Below, one piece after another: positions 22,913 to 31,338 of a DNA stretch of 42,287 nucleotides. The stretch is from Alphaproteobacteria bacterium (GTDB taxonomy: Bacteria; Pseudomonadota; Alphaproteobacteria; Paracaedibacterales; CAITNM01). Positions within the stretch are counted from its first letter, which is position 1. Each line of letters opens with the position of its first letter. Position numbers and translations under genes: made by a program. The notes below the pieces were generated by a model. That model searched no databases and was not told where the DNA came from. It saw nothing but the letters and a program-made list of their open reading frames with translations. The DNA lies in NCBI GenBank assembly GCA_947478955.1, contig CANJXJ010000009.1:1-42287 (forward strand), read 5' to 3'.

Positions 22913-23545
22913 TTACCCTTGGTCATCAATTTTATAGGCCATCAAATCACCCTTTTGCCCGTATAGTAAATCTAACTCAGCTCTTATGGGTAAATACTCA
23001 AAAGTTGCATTCGCAAAGTGGTGACGGTTTTCGCGAGTTAACATCGCATCAAGCTTTAGCTTTAAACTATGCAGATGAATCACATCCGTTGCTGCATAAC
23101 GCATTTGGTCTTTGCTTAGGGTCGTAGCTCCCCAATCACTGGTTTGTTCTTGTTTTGAAACCTCAACCCCTAACAGCTCTTTGCATAAATCTTTTAGGCC
23201 ATGCTTGCTTGTAAAAGTACGCACCAAATGACTTGCTATTTTGGTGCAGTAAATATTTTTCATGCGGCATCCAAAGGAATACTGCAATATCGCTACGTCA
23301 AAACGGGCAAAGTGAAAAATCTTTTGAACATCGCCTGTCAATAACCGTTTCAGATTGGGTGATTTAGAAAAATCAGCACTTGGAAATTGGACAAGGTGAA
23401 CATTGTTCCCGTCAAAGGTCAGTTGAACTAAACATAAGCGGTCACGGTGCTGATTAAGCCCCATGGCTTCTGTATCAATCGCAACTGTTTGGCCAAAAGT
23501 TATATCGTCAGGCAAATCATATTCATGGAGATGGGTTTTCATCAT
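22913..23545 (-). CDS. RNase D-like 3'-5' exonuclease, single domain
   Basis: A 210-residue DEDDy exonuclease. Exo I is D24-T-E26 in AIDTEAMGL, Exo II is HFARFDV, and Exo III is YAATDVIHLH. Classic RNase D is much longer because of HRDC domains; this short form without HRDC is common in alphaproteobacteria. It likely trims 3' ends of stable RNAs. The stop is 40 nt before kdsD, so co-transcription is likely. It is divergent from the HD-domain gene. Confidence 0.92.
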   Translation of the reverse strand: MMKTHLHEYDLPDDITFGQTVAIDTEAMGLNQHRDRLCLVQLTFDGNNVHLVQFPSADFSKSPNLKRLLTGDVQKIFHFARFDVAILQYSFGCRMKNIYCTKIASHLVRTFTSKHGLKDLCKELLGVEVSKQEQTSDWGATTLSKDQMRYAATDVIHLHSLKLKLDAMLTRENRHHFANATFEYLPIRAELDLLYGQKGDLMAYKIDDQG

Positions 23546-23671
23546 ATTTTTCTTAAATCTTTGGATAGTTTAAAAGACCATAGCAGGCAGTTTCATGTCA
23601 ACAACTCAAACACCTTTTCAATTGGAAAGCCTGACCATATAGTAGATGTATAAAATTAACCATCGTTGATC

Positions 23672-24505
23672 ATGACCCGCCTTTTCATTTTTCTACCCCT
23701 TATTGTCAGCTGTATTTTTGCAGCCCCCCTGCCCTCAACCCATACAGAGAAATACACAAAAGCGCTTGCCTATGCTACGCACATGCACGATGGGCAAACA
23801 CGTAAAGTCACAAAAGATCCGTATATTGTACACCCTATTGAAGTTGCCAGCATTGTGGTTACCTATGGCTTAACGGATGACGCAGATGTTGCAATTTCTG
23901 CACTTTTACATGATGTGCCAGAAGATACAAAAGATAAGCCGGCTTTCTCTATTGATCATCCTACAGATGTACCAAAGAAATTCAGGGTTTCCACACGGTT
24001 CAAAGAAATTTACCAGCTTTTTGGGCAAAAAATAGCTGAGCTTGTTTATGCAGTTACTGAAGTTTCAAAACTCAAAGATGGCACCAAAGAAGGTGATTGG
24101 CTTGATGATAACTTTGATTACGCCAAACAATTAAATACTCATTCCAGCCAAGTTATTTTGCTTTCAGCAGCAGATAAGCTTAGCAACCTGCGGTGCATGA
24201 TTATGGAATTGGCACAAAAAATTATCGCAAATCCTGAGGATTTAGAAGCAGCCAAAACCAAGTATTGGGCAAATTTTGGGCGTAAAAAATATCCAGATTA
24301 CGTTGTCCTTGGAAAATTCGTTACCCTGTTGGGATTGTATAAACTGCACTTAAAGGATAAATACCCGGATCTAGTTAAGGATTTGCAGCAAGCCGTTGTG
24401 AGTATTTGGAATCTTCATCATTCAACAAATATAGATGATGTGAAAAAGATTCTTGAGGATAACACGAAGTATCAGCAGCTATATAAGGAAAATGCTGTGC
24501 ACTAA
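23672..24505 (+). CDS. Exported HD-domain hydrolase, SpoT/MESH1-like
   Basis: A 277-residue protein from ATG 23672 (an in-frame TTG lies six bases upstream). The N-terminus LFIFLPLIVSCIFAAP is a signal peptide, and IVSC at 11-14 could be a lipobox. The HD domain matches the RelA/SpoT hydrolase pattern. H54 is in YIVHPIEVA, H80-D81 and E84-D85 are in ALLHDVPEDT, and D168 is in LSAADKLSNLR. There is no synthetase or TGS domain. Family members remove pyrophosphate from (p)ppGpp or dephosphorylate NADPH (MESH1). Such enzymes are normally cytosolic, so an export signal is unusual. The zinc-ribbon gene overlaps its 3' end. Confidence 0.85.
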   Translation: MTRLFIFLPLIVSCIFAAPLPSTHTEKYTKALAYATHMHDGQTRKVTKDPYIVHPIEVASIVVTYGLTDDADVAISALLHDVPEDTKDKPAFSIDHPTDVPKKFRVSTRFKEIYQLFGQKIAELVYAVTEVSKLKDGTKEGDWLDDNFDYAKQLNTHSSQVILLSAADKLSNLRCMIMELAQKIIANPEDLEAAKTKYWANFGRKKYPDYVVLGKFVTLLGLYKLHLKDKYPDLVKDLQQAVVSIWNLHHSTNIDDVKKILEDNTKYQQLYKENAVH

Positions 24506-25283
24506 TCCCAACATACCATCAGATCGAGCATACCTTATGGAAGACTCTACCTATAATGAAACTTTTTTACCTTTAAGATTTTTTCTGAATCAGGTAGCGG
24601 TGCATTGTCCATCATGCAATAAAAAAGGATATGTAAAGACCGATATCCCTCCTGTTGCAGAACAAGAAAAAATTTTTGAAGTTTTTGTGGATTGCGGCAC
24701 GTATTATTCTCCCTATCGTTGGAGCACCGCCTGCTTTTTGTGCTGCTCATGCTCAAAACGCATTGAATTTGATAAAGCTTCTTCTTTAAAAACTTGGCAT
24801 GGGCCTATTATCGCCACTGCTGAGGCGTCGTGTCCCGCCTGTATGGCATTGGGTTATAAACAAAGAATCCCCGCAAAAAAAACTGTTATAAAAAAAGCAA
24901 TCACTTTGCCTACAAGTACTAAGCTAAGTTGCAATAAATGCAATACAAAAGTGGATGCGGAATGGAAATATACACCAAATTATTCTGCTATGGTTCCAAC
25001 TGATCCTATTTTTGGGTTAGCGCTTTTTGCCCAGCAAACATTGGGCAAGCATATTGTATGGGTGTACAATTGCGAACACTTAAACCATATGAAAGCTTAT
25101 ATTCAAGCCACACAGCGCAAAACAAGCTTTACGATACTAACCGGTGGTCATGGTGATCTACAGCGGTTAGATTCCCGGCATGATATACTTAGCTTTTCTC
25201 AAACCTTACCTACCTGGATGAAAGCAAAATCAAATAGAAGTGCTGTTTTGAAAGCTTTGGAAGATTTAAAACAAAAAGTGTAA
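24492..25283 (+). CDS. Zinc-ribbon protein of unknown function
   Basis: About 263 residues from ATG 24492, chosen because AAGGA precedes it; ATG 24537 is an alternative. Four CxxC-type pairs are visible: C39-C42 (CPSC), the cluster C81-C87 (CFLCCSC), C114-C117 (CPAC) and C147-C150 (CNKC), forming probably two zinc ribbons. The C-terminal half (PIFGLALFAQQ, VYNCEHLNHMKAYI, LPTWMKAKSNRSAVLKALEDL) resembles a widespread hypothetical family, recognised from memory only. No enzyme motif. It overlaps the HD gene by 14 nt, so co-translation is likely. It is tail-to-tail with usg, with no gap. Confidence 0.75.
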   Translation: MLCTNPNIPSDRAYLMEDSTYNETFLPLRFFLNQVAVHCPSCNKKGYVKTDIPPVAEQEKIFEVFVDCGTYYSPYRWSTACFLCCSCSKRIEFDKASSLKTWHGPIIATAEASCPACMALGYKQRIPAKKTVIKKAITLPTSTKLSCNKCNTKVDAEWKYTPNYSAMVPTDPIFGLALFAQQTLGKHIVWVYNCEHLNHMKAYIQATQRKTSFTILTGGHGDLQRLDSRHDILSFSQTLPTWMKAKSNRSAVLKALEDLKQKV

Positions 25284-25547
25284 TCAATGCAGTGAAAAAG
25301 TAAATGCTGGTGATTCCACGGAATTTGGCATCAAAGGCCCGCCCACCCCAATTTTCACTGAATGAAGCTTTCCTTCAATTTCCTTTAACCAAAAAGCCAA
25401 AAATTCTTGCAGGCGGGGATATTGGGGAGCTAGATCAAATTCTTGCCAAATATAGGTTTGCAATAAGGACGGATGGTCCGGTAGGTGATAGATAATTTCA
25501 GCGGTCGTTAGGCGGTAACCACCCCAGGCATCTTCGAAATCAGCCAT
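25284..25547 (-). CDS. usg: Usg-family protein
   Basis: An 87-residue protein. The core GYRLTTAEIIYHLPDHPSLLQ...WQEFDLAPQYPRLQEFLAFWLKEIEGKLHSV is typical of the small alphaproteobacterial Usg family, first noted near trp genes. Its molecular role is unknown. The C-terminal 20 residues are less conserved. ATG 25547 follows AAAGG, and this site is part of a long imperfect inverted repeat (25551-25599). It supports an alphaproteobacterial origin. Confidence 0.85.
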   Translation of the reverse strand: MADFEDAWGGYRLTTAEIIYHLPDHPSLLQTYIWQEFDLAPQYPRLQEFLAFWLKEIEGKLHSVKIGVGGPLMPNSVESPAFTFSLH

Positions 25548-25550
25548 GAG

Positions 25551-25599
25551 AACCTTTGTAGCGTAATCCCTATAGTATTAGGATACGCCACAAAAGGTT
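25551..25599. repeat. 49-bp imperfect palindrome upstream of usg
   Basis: AACCTTT-GTAGCGTAATCC (25551-25569) pairs with GGATACGCCACAAAAGGTT (25581-25599), with one mismatch and one or two bulged bases. The left arm overlaps the usg ribosome-binding region, so the RNA hairpin could hide it. It could also be the terminator of the broken gene upstream. Confidence 0.75.
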
Positions 25600-25609
25600 A
25601 ACAAAATGT

Positions 25610-26504
25610 TTAGAGAAACATCTCTTTATGTTTGTCAAAACCAGCAGAAATAACAGCCATTAGTGTTGGCAATATAGGCATTGTACATGGAGTAGTAGGT
25701 GGGAAAAATGCATCGGGTAAACATTCTGCTCCTGTAGCTCCAGGCCTTTCAACGTCCGCCTCAACCCCTGCCTTAAATATAAATTTTCGCACAAACCCCT
25801 CATATCCTGTCAATTCGCTATTACCTGCAAGCACGGTTGCCTTATCTAAAGTTTGCCCCGCAAGCAAAACTTTCAAATTCCATGATTCATAGACTTCTTC
25901 ACCTTGGTACACATAATACTTCGGATTACTTTTTTTACCACCATGGTTCCCCTATTCATATAAACCCTTTTGTTTGCTGATCTTCTTATTTGAGTAACTT
26001 CAAGCATTATCTGAGCAATTTGCTCGGCAGCTTGTACATCGGGGTGGAGTGTCAGCCCTTTTTTCACTTGTAATGTAATAAGTCTATTTATTGGATACCA
26101 TGTATTGGGCTTAGCCTCTTCCAAAACCTGCAATGTCACACAAGGCTCAGACATGCTTTGAATTTTACAAGATTTACCATCTCCATGTGTAACAGTGCTT
26201 AGATCTTGATCATCCGTGTTAAGGTGCAACGTAAATCCCTTAGACGCAGGAATGTCCTTCACTACAGCTACAGGCCACGCACAGGCATAGGAGCGGCTTC
26301 ATATTCCGCTGCTTGAAGCTTTCGAGCTACATCCTCATCAGCTGCCACAACATTCACAAGGCCGGACGCACTTGCGGTAGCCCCCCCACCAACTCCAACT
26401 CCATCATCGTCACCGTCATCATAGCCAACTCCAGGATAACCTCCACCGGTTGCCATCAAGCAACAAAATCCACCCATCAATAGAGTCAACAATATCTTTT
26501 TCAT
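25610..26504 (-). pseudogene. Secreted-protein gene broken by two frameshifts
   Basis: Three consecutive open frames on the minus strand read like one protein. Part 1 (26504-26268) has an AAGGA site, a signal peptide (MKKILLTLLMGGFCCLMATG) and a Gly/Asp-rich stretch. Part 2 is in another frame; it is open across 26285-25873 and includes WPVAVVKDIPASKGFTLHLN. Part 3 (about 25930-25610) has YYVYQGEEVYESWNLKVLLAG. The second shift coincides with a run of seven A on the minus strand (25930-25936), where one extra A would join parts 2 and 3. The first shift lies around 26268-26305. No family recognised. Real decay, sequencing error or transcriptional slippage are all possible. It starts 13 nt after metG. 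Confidence 0.55.
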
Positions 26505-26517
26505 TTTTGAATTCCTT

Positions 26518-28014
26518 TCATTGTATGTACTTTGCAAAAAGTGGCTGAGGCTCAGTTATTATTAAGCCCGGCTTTAACGCCACTTCAAGCATAGACAAAT
26601 CGCTTATTTCAACCGACAGCATAGCTAAGATTTTAGAACTTGCAACAGGTAATATCGGCTGGGTTAGAATAGCTATCTGCCTAATTAAATCACATAGAAC
26701 ATATAAAACCGTATTCATACGTGAAGGATCAACATTCTTTAACCCCCAAGGTTTTTGAGCATCAACGTAGCGGTTTCCCTCCCCTATTATCTGCCAAACT
26801 GCTTCCACGTAGCGGTGCAAGTAAAATTTATCAATCGCCTTTCGCAAATTAGGCAACATTTCCAATGGCATATTCAACATACGTTTATCTTCTTCGGTAA
26901 ATTCTCCAGGCGTTGGAATGGTAGCATCCACATTTTTATAAATAAATGACAACACTCGTTGGCACAAATTTCCATAGGTATTTGCTAAATCTGTATTAAG
27001 GCGATTAATAAACATTGCCTTGGAAAAATCTCCATCTTGACCAAAAGAAAGGTCACGCAATAAAAAATACCGCAGAGCATCTGAACCATAGGTATTAACC
27101 ATTTCAACCGGGTCAATGGTGTTACCAATTGATTTTGACATTTTCTCGCCTTCAACTGTCCACCATCCATGGGCGAATACTGTTTTTGGTAAACTAACAT
27201 TTGCAGCCATTAAAAAGGCTGGCCAATAAACGCTATGAAAACGCAAAATATCTTTACCGACCATATGGATAGATTGTTCCCAATATTTTTGGTATCCATC
27301 ATTCGGATAGCCCAATGCCGCAAGATAATTGGTTAATGCGTCAAGCCACACATACATAACATGATCAGGATCCCCAGGTACGGGAATCCCCCATTTTAAC
27401 GTACGACGCGAAATGGAGAGGTCATTTAAGCCCCCCTCAATAAAGCGTAACACTTCATTACGACGGGATTCTGGCAAAATTGCGTCTGGGTGTTTGGTAT
27501 AATATTCAAGCAATGGCTCCGCCCAGGCAGAGAGTTTAAAAAAATAACTCGGTTCACTAATCCATTCAACCACTGCACCTGTTGGGGCATACCCATCAAT
27601 AATTTCATCTTCTTGGTAAAATGCCTCATCACGCACTGCATACCAGCCGGCATATTCCCCTAAATAAATATTTCCGCTATCAACCAATTGCTTCCACAAG
27701 TGCTGCACCGCTTGCTTATGGCGTGGTTCTGTCGTGCGAATAAAGTCATCATTTGTAAGATTCAATGTTTGAGATAAATCTTGAAACAGCTTGGAAACAT
27801 TATCCACAAAATTTTGAGGTTCTATATTTTTAGCAGCAGCAGCCTTTTCAATTTTTTGGCCGTGTTCATCGGTACCTGTTAAAAACTTTACATCAAAGCC
27901 ATCAAGTCGTTTAAAACGGGCAATCATATCACACGCTAAACTTGTATATGCATGGCCTATATGCGCTTTGTCATTGACGTAATAAATTGGCGTTGTAATG
28001 TAAAAGGGCTTCAT
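26518..28014 (-). CDS. metG: Methionyl-tRNA synthetase
   Basis: Charges tRNA-Met. The 498 residues are the short form without the C-terminal dimer domain. HIGH is at residues 18-21, KMSKS at 291-295, and FLTGTDEHGQKIE is typical. The inserted zinc knuckle region is of the reduced type, without the usual four Cys. The stop is 13 nt before the broken secreted gene. Upstream lies a 372-bp gene-free spacer. Confidence 0.97.
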   Translation of the reverse strand: MKPFYITTPIYYVNDKAHIGHAYTSLACDMIARFKRLDGFDVKFLTGTDEHGQKIEKAAAAKNIEPQNFVDNVSKLFQDLSQTLNLTNDDFIRTTEPRHKQAVQHLWKQLVDSGNIYLGEYAGWYAVRDEAFYQEDEIIDGYAPTGAVVEWISEPSYFFKLSAWAEPLLEYYTKHPDAILPESRRNEVLRFIEGGLNDLSISRRTLKWGIPVPGDPDHVMYVWLDALTNYLAALGYPNDGYQKYWEQSIHMVGKDILRFHSVYWPAFLMAANVSLPKTVFAHGWWTVEGEKMSKSIGNTIDPVEMVNTYGSDALRYFLLRDLSFGQDGDFSKAMFINRLNTDLANTYGNLCQRVLSFIYKNVDATIPTPGEFTEEDKRMLNMPLEMLPNLRKAIDKFYLHRYVEAVWQIIGEGNRYVDAQKPWGLKNVDPSRMNTVLYVLCDLIRQIAILTQPILPVASSKILAMLSVEISDLSMLEVALKPGLIITEPQPLFAKYIQ

Positions 28015-28386
28015 AAAATAAACTAAATGGTTTTTTCAACCATAAGCCATGATAGGCAAATGCATCAAGGTGTAAGTTAGCTCTTTCAAAAATTTTGACT
28101 TAAGTTAATACTTTATTAATTTTTTTGTGGTATATGGCGCCATCCCCCACCCCCGCCCAATTAAAGGGTGGGCACCCGCCTTGCACCAACGCTTTTTATG
28201 CAGACATACCTTTTTCTACAGAATCCAATTGGGCTTTTAGGGGATTCTATTTTTTGAAATGATATGAAGAGCTGCTCGTGAAAAGCACTATACAAGAAAA
28301 TTTGTAAATAATTCGTAAAAATAAAAAAGAAGCCCTAAGGCTTCTTTTTACTCAAATTAAAAAACTGAAAGCTTATAAGCTTGTTT
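28015..28386. other. Gene-free spacer between metG and rplQ
   Basis: No protein gene seen. It holds a GC-rich inverted repeat CCCACCC (28146-28152) / GGGTGGG (28166-28172). It also holds a plus-strand hairpin AGAATCC (28220-28226) / GGATTCT (28242-28248) followed by ATTTTTT, which looks like a terminator with no plus-strand gene before it. The rplQ terminator is at 28321-28350. A 14-bp palindrome AAGCTTATAAGCTT lies at 28369-28382. The metG promoter should be here but no strong match stands out. Confidence 0.7.
28321..28350 (-). terminator. Terminator of the ribosomal superoperon
   Basis: A 9-bp stem AAAGAAGCC (28326-28334) / GGCTTCTTT (28339-28347) with a 4-nt loop. On the minus strand it is followed by a T-rich tract (complement of 28321-28328). 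It lies about 40 nt after the rplQ stop. Confidence 0.92.
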
Positions 28387-28794
28387 TTATGCAGCTTGGC
28401 TTGCAGCAGCATCCAAAGCAGCTCCAGCTGCCGCTGGATCAAAATCTACAAACTCAATAATCGCCATGGGTGCATTGTCGCCATAACGGAAACCCGCTCT
28501 AACAATACGTGTATAGCCACCAGCGCGAGCTGAAAAACGACTTCCCATTTGGTCCATCAATTTTTTAACTACGTCTTGATCTTGTAACTGTGATACCGCT
28601 TGACGACGACAGTGCAAACCACCACGTTTAGCCAAAGTAATCAACTTCTCTACAACAGGACGAAGGTCCTTTGCTTTTGGCAATGTTGTTTTGATCTGCT
28701 CATTCTTAATTAAAGCCTGGGCAAGATTTTTAAACATAGCTTTTCTATGTTCTTTTGTTCTATTAAACTTGCGTCCCGACATACCGTGTCTCAT
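28387..28794 (-). CDS. rplQ: Ribosomal protein L17
   Basis: A 135-residue 50S protein lining the exit-tunnel side. It starts [20 protein letters not shown], the standard L17 N-terminus. The C-terminal Ala-rich tail ([15 protein letters not shown]) is an extension beyond the core. Last gene of the superoperon, 35 nt after rpoA and followed by a strong terminator. Confidence 0.97.
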   Translation of the reverse strand: MRHGMSGRKFNRTKEHRKAMFKNLAQALIKNEQIKTTLPKAKDLRPVVEKLITLAKRGGLHCRRQAVSQLQDQDVVKKLMDQMGSRFSARAGGYTRIVRAGFRYGDNAPMAIIEFVDFDPAAAGAALDAAASQAA

Positions 28795-28815
28795 GACTAT
28801 TCTCTCACTTCTTAG

Positions 28816-28848
28816 TTAAATGGGTCTTCTCAATTAAATGGGTCTTCT
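28816..28848. repeat. 18-bp duplication across the rpoA stop codon
   Basis: TTAAATGGGTCTTCT occurs at 28816-28830 and 28834-28848. On the minus strand the last rpoA codons EDPFN plus stop are repeated in frame directly after the TGA, ending in TAA. It gives a second in-frame stop. Confidence 0.85.
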
Positions 28849-29852
28849 AGTGATTTAGCTAATTCATCTATATTCTCTGGTGGCCAGTTTGGCACGGACA
28901 TCCCGAAACCAAGCCCCATCATTGATAGAACTTCTTTGATTTCATTCAATGACTTACGACCAAAGTTTGGTGTACGCAACATTTCTGGTTCAGAACGTTG
29001 CACCAAATCACCAATGTAGTAAATATTTTCATTTTTCAAACAGTTTGCTGAACGAACTGAAAGCTCTAACTCATCAACCTTTTTAAGCATATTACGGTTA
29101 AACGGTAGTGGCTCGCCACGGCGTTCAATCATTCCAGCTGGCTTTGGTTCTTCAAAGTTAATGAACTGTTGCAACTGGTCTTGCATAATACGTGAAGCAT
29201 AAGCAATTGCATCATCAGGCTTTATTGAACCATCAGTTGTTAAGGTCAAGGTTAATTTATCATAGTCCGTACGCTGCCCTACGCGAGTTTGGTCTACTTT
29301 GTAAACCACACGCTTAATAGGACTAAAAATCGCATCGATAGGAATAAGACCAATCGCCTTGTCTTCAATCTGCTGAGCAGAAGCAGGAACATATCCTTTT
29401 CCACATTGAACTGTCATTTCCATCACAACATGTCCGCCTTCATCCACATGGCAAATTACCAACTCAGGATCAAGGATTTCAATATCTGACGCATGTTGAA
29501 TATCTTTTGCTTTTACAACGCATGGCCCTTTTACATCAAGACGAACACGTTTTGGCATATCTGAATTTAAACGGATGCCTAAAGTCTTTAGGTTAAGAAT
29601 AATATCAGCTACATCTTCACGAACACCTGGGATCGCTGAAAATTCATGCAATACACCATCAATCTTAATGGATGTAATTGCTGATCCTTGTAAAGAAGAC
29701 AACAAAACACGGCGCAAAGCGTTTCCTAGAGTAAGACCAAAGCCTCTCTCTAAAGGTTCCGCAACTATACTGGCTTCCCTAAGATTTGAACTAAGGTATT
29801 GCACCTGAATCTTCGAGGGCTTTATCATCGATTGCCAATTTCTTTCAATCAC
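28830..29852 (-). CDS. rpoA: RNA polymerase alpha subunit
   Basis: A 340-residue core RNAP subunit. The N-terminal assembly domain has [23 protein letters not shown]. The C-terminal DNA-binding domain (about 255-320) has [22 protein letters not shown] and [14 protein letters not shown]. The start is GTG 29852, giving [14 protein letters not shown], which matches the alphaproteobacterial pattern (xIQKNWQELIKP); the internal ATG nine codons later would lose this. The 3' end has a small in-frame duplication across the stop codon. Confidence 0.97.
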   Translation of the reverse strand: MIERNWQSMIKPSKIQVQYLSSNLREASIVAEPLERGFGLTLGNALRRVLLSSLQGSAITSIKIDGVLHEFSAIPGVREDVADIILNLKTLGIRLNSDMPKRVRLDVKGPCVVKAKDIQHASDIEILDPELVICHVDEGGHVVMEMTVQCGKGYVPASAQQIEDKAIGLIPIDAIFSPIKRVVYKVDQTRVGQRTDYDKLTLTLTTDGSIKPDDAIAYASRIMQDQLQQFINFEEPKPAGMIERRGEPLPFNRNMLKKVDELELSVRSANCLKNENIYYIGDLVQRSEPEMLRTPNFGRKSLNEIKEVLSMMGLGFGMSVPNWPPENIDELAKSLEDPFN

Positions 29853-29900
29853 AGTAGTTCTCTTTCGCTATTCATTTATATCTAGAATCAAAACCAACGT

Positions 29901-30293
29901 TTATACACGACGGCGTTTACGTGGACGCACACCATTATGTGGTACGGGCGTCACATCTCGAACTGATGATATCGTAAATCCAACCGATTGCAAAGAACGT
30001 AATGCGGTTTCACGACCTGAACCAGGTCCTTTTACGATAACACGCACATTCTTCATGCCATGTTCTTGTGCTTTTTTCGCTGCATCCTCTGCTGCTATTT
30101 GTGCTGCATAAGGCGTTGACTTACGGGAGCCTTTAAAGCCCATCATTCCTGATGTAGACCATGAAAGAACATTTCCTGCTTCGTCAGTTACGCTTACTAA
30201 TGTGTTATTGAATGTCGCATTTACGTAAACAATACCATTTACGATATTTTTTCTTTCACGACGACGAACACGCGCAACGGTTTTTTGTGCCAT
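29901..30293 (-). CDS. rpsK: Ribosomal protein S11
   Basis: A 130-residue platform protein of the 30S subunit. [34 protein letters not shown] and the C-terminal [13 protein letters not shown] are diagnostic. It lies between rpsM (18 nt) and rpoA (48 nt). The longer rpoA spacing leaves room for a separate translation-control site. Confidence 0.98.
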   Translation of the reverse strand: MAQKTVARVRRRERKNIVNGIVYVNATFNNTLVSVTDEAGNVLSWSTSGMMGFKGSRKSTPYAAQIAAEDAAKKAQEHGMKNVRVIVKGPGSGRETALRSLQSVGFTISSVRDVTPVPHNGVRPRKRRRV

Positions 30294-30311
30294 AATTTAA
30301 TACCTTAACTC

Positions 30312-30689
30312 TTATTTACCAACCATTTTCTTACCAGCAATAGCTATTGCTTTACCTTTACGCGTACGAGCGTTTGTATGAGTACGCTGACCACGAACTG
30401 GCAAACCTTTACGGTGTCTCAGTCCTCGATAGCATCCTAAATCCATGAGACGCTTAATGTTCATGCTCACTTCACGACGTAAATCACCTTCTACCTTATG
30501 ATCAGCATCAATAAGTTCTCGAATTTTTAAAACTTCTTGATCTGTCAATGAATGAACGCGCTTTTCACCGTCCACTCCGGCCTTTTCAATAATTAATTTG
30601 GATTGGTGTGTACCAATTCCATAAATATAGGTCAAAGCAATCCAAACTTTTTTTTGGGTCGGAATGTTTACACCTGCAATACGTGCCAC
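30312..30689 (-). CDS. rpsM: Ribosomal protein S13
   Basis: A 125-residue 30S head protein contacting the 50S subunit and P-site t[13 protein letters not shown] at the start, YIYGIG, and [25 protein letters not shown] near the end are characteristic. It begins 10 nt after adk. No rpmJ lies between secY and rpsM, unlike E. coli. Confidence 0.98.
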   Translation of the reverse strand: MARIAGVNIPTQKKVWIALTYIYGIGTHQSKLIIEKAGVDGEKRVHSLTDQEVLKIRELIDADHKVEGDLRREVSMNIKRLMDLGCYRGLRHRKGLPVRGQRTHTNARTRKGKAIAIAGKKMVGK

Positions 30690-30699
30690 GGCTAGCTCC

Positions 30700-31338
30700 T
30701 TATAATACGTTTATAATCTGTTTTGTTACTTCATCTAACGATGCCCGAGCATTCACCACCGTTAAAATTCCCCGCTCTTGGTAAAAATCCTTGAGCGGAG
30801 CTGTCTCTTCATAAAACGACTGAATACGACTTTTTAAAACTTCTTCAGTATCGTCACCACGCCGAACCAAATCACGGCCCCCGCAGTTATCGCAAACTCC
30901 ATCTTCTTTCGGAGGGTTCGTTTGCAAGTTATACACCGCTCCACAAGCGTTGCAAGTGACTCGGTTAAGTACACGCTGCAAAAGCTCATCAGCATTTATA
31001 TCAAAATAAAACACACGCTTCAAAGCGCCCTTATTTTCTTTAAGCACGGAATCAAGAAAAATCGCTTGATCCATCTTCCGCGGATAACCATCAAATAATA
31101 TACTCATTTGCCTATGGTTTTCAATGTCTTTCTTTAATAGTTGGTTAACTATTTCAGATGAGCCCAAAACACCCTGCTCGATAGTCTGTTTTAAGGCTTG
31201 CCCCAGTTCTGAACCTGTCGCAATTTCTTGACGAAGAAGATCACCTGTAGACAAATGATAATAATCGTACTTTTGCACCAAAATAGCTGACTGAGTCCCT
31301 TTTCCACATGCTGGTGGGCCTAAGAAGACTAAGTGCAT
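30700..31338 (-). CDS. adk: Adenylate kinase, zinc-type
   Basis: Interconverts AMP, ATP and ADP. 212 residues with P-loop GPPACGKGT (7-15), where Pro-Ala-Cys replaces the more common APGSG. The LID domain has four Cys (C129, C132, C149, C152) in CxxC pairs, so it binds zinc as in Gram-positive enzymes, rather than the hydrogen-bonded LID of E. coli. The ATG shares one base with the secY stop (TAATG), so translation is coupled. The secY-adk order is the usual one. Confidence 0.97.
   Translation of the reverse strand: MHLVFLGPPACGKGTQSAILVQKYDYYHLSTGDLLRQEIATGSELGQALKQTIEQGVLGSSEIVNQLLKKDIENHRQMSILFDGYPRKMDQAIFLDSVLKENKGALKRVFYFDINADELLQRVLNRVTCNACGAVYNLQTNPPKEDGVCDNCGGRDLVRRGDDTEEVLKSRIQSFYEETAPLKDFYQERGILTVVNARASLDEVTKQIINVL

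Noticed and set aside
30700-31338. Adenylate kinase with Cys4 LID as a sign of transfer from Gram-positives
   Set aside because: Zinc-type LIDs occur across several bacterial groups and the gene sits in its normal secY-adk place, so transfer is not needed.
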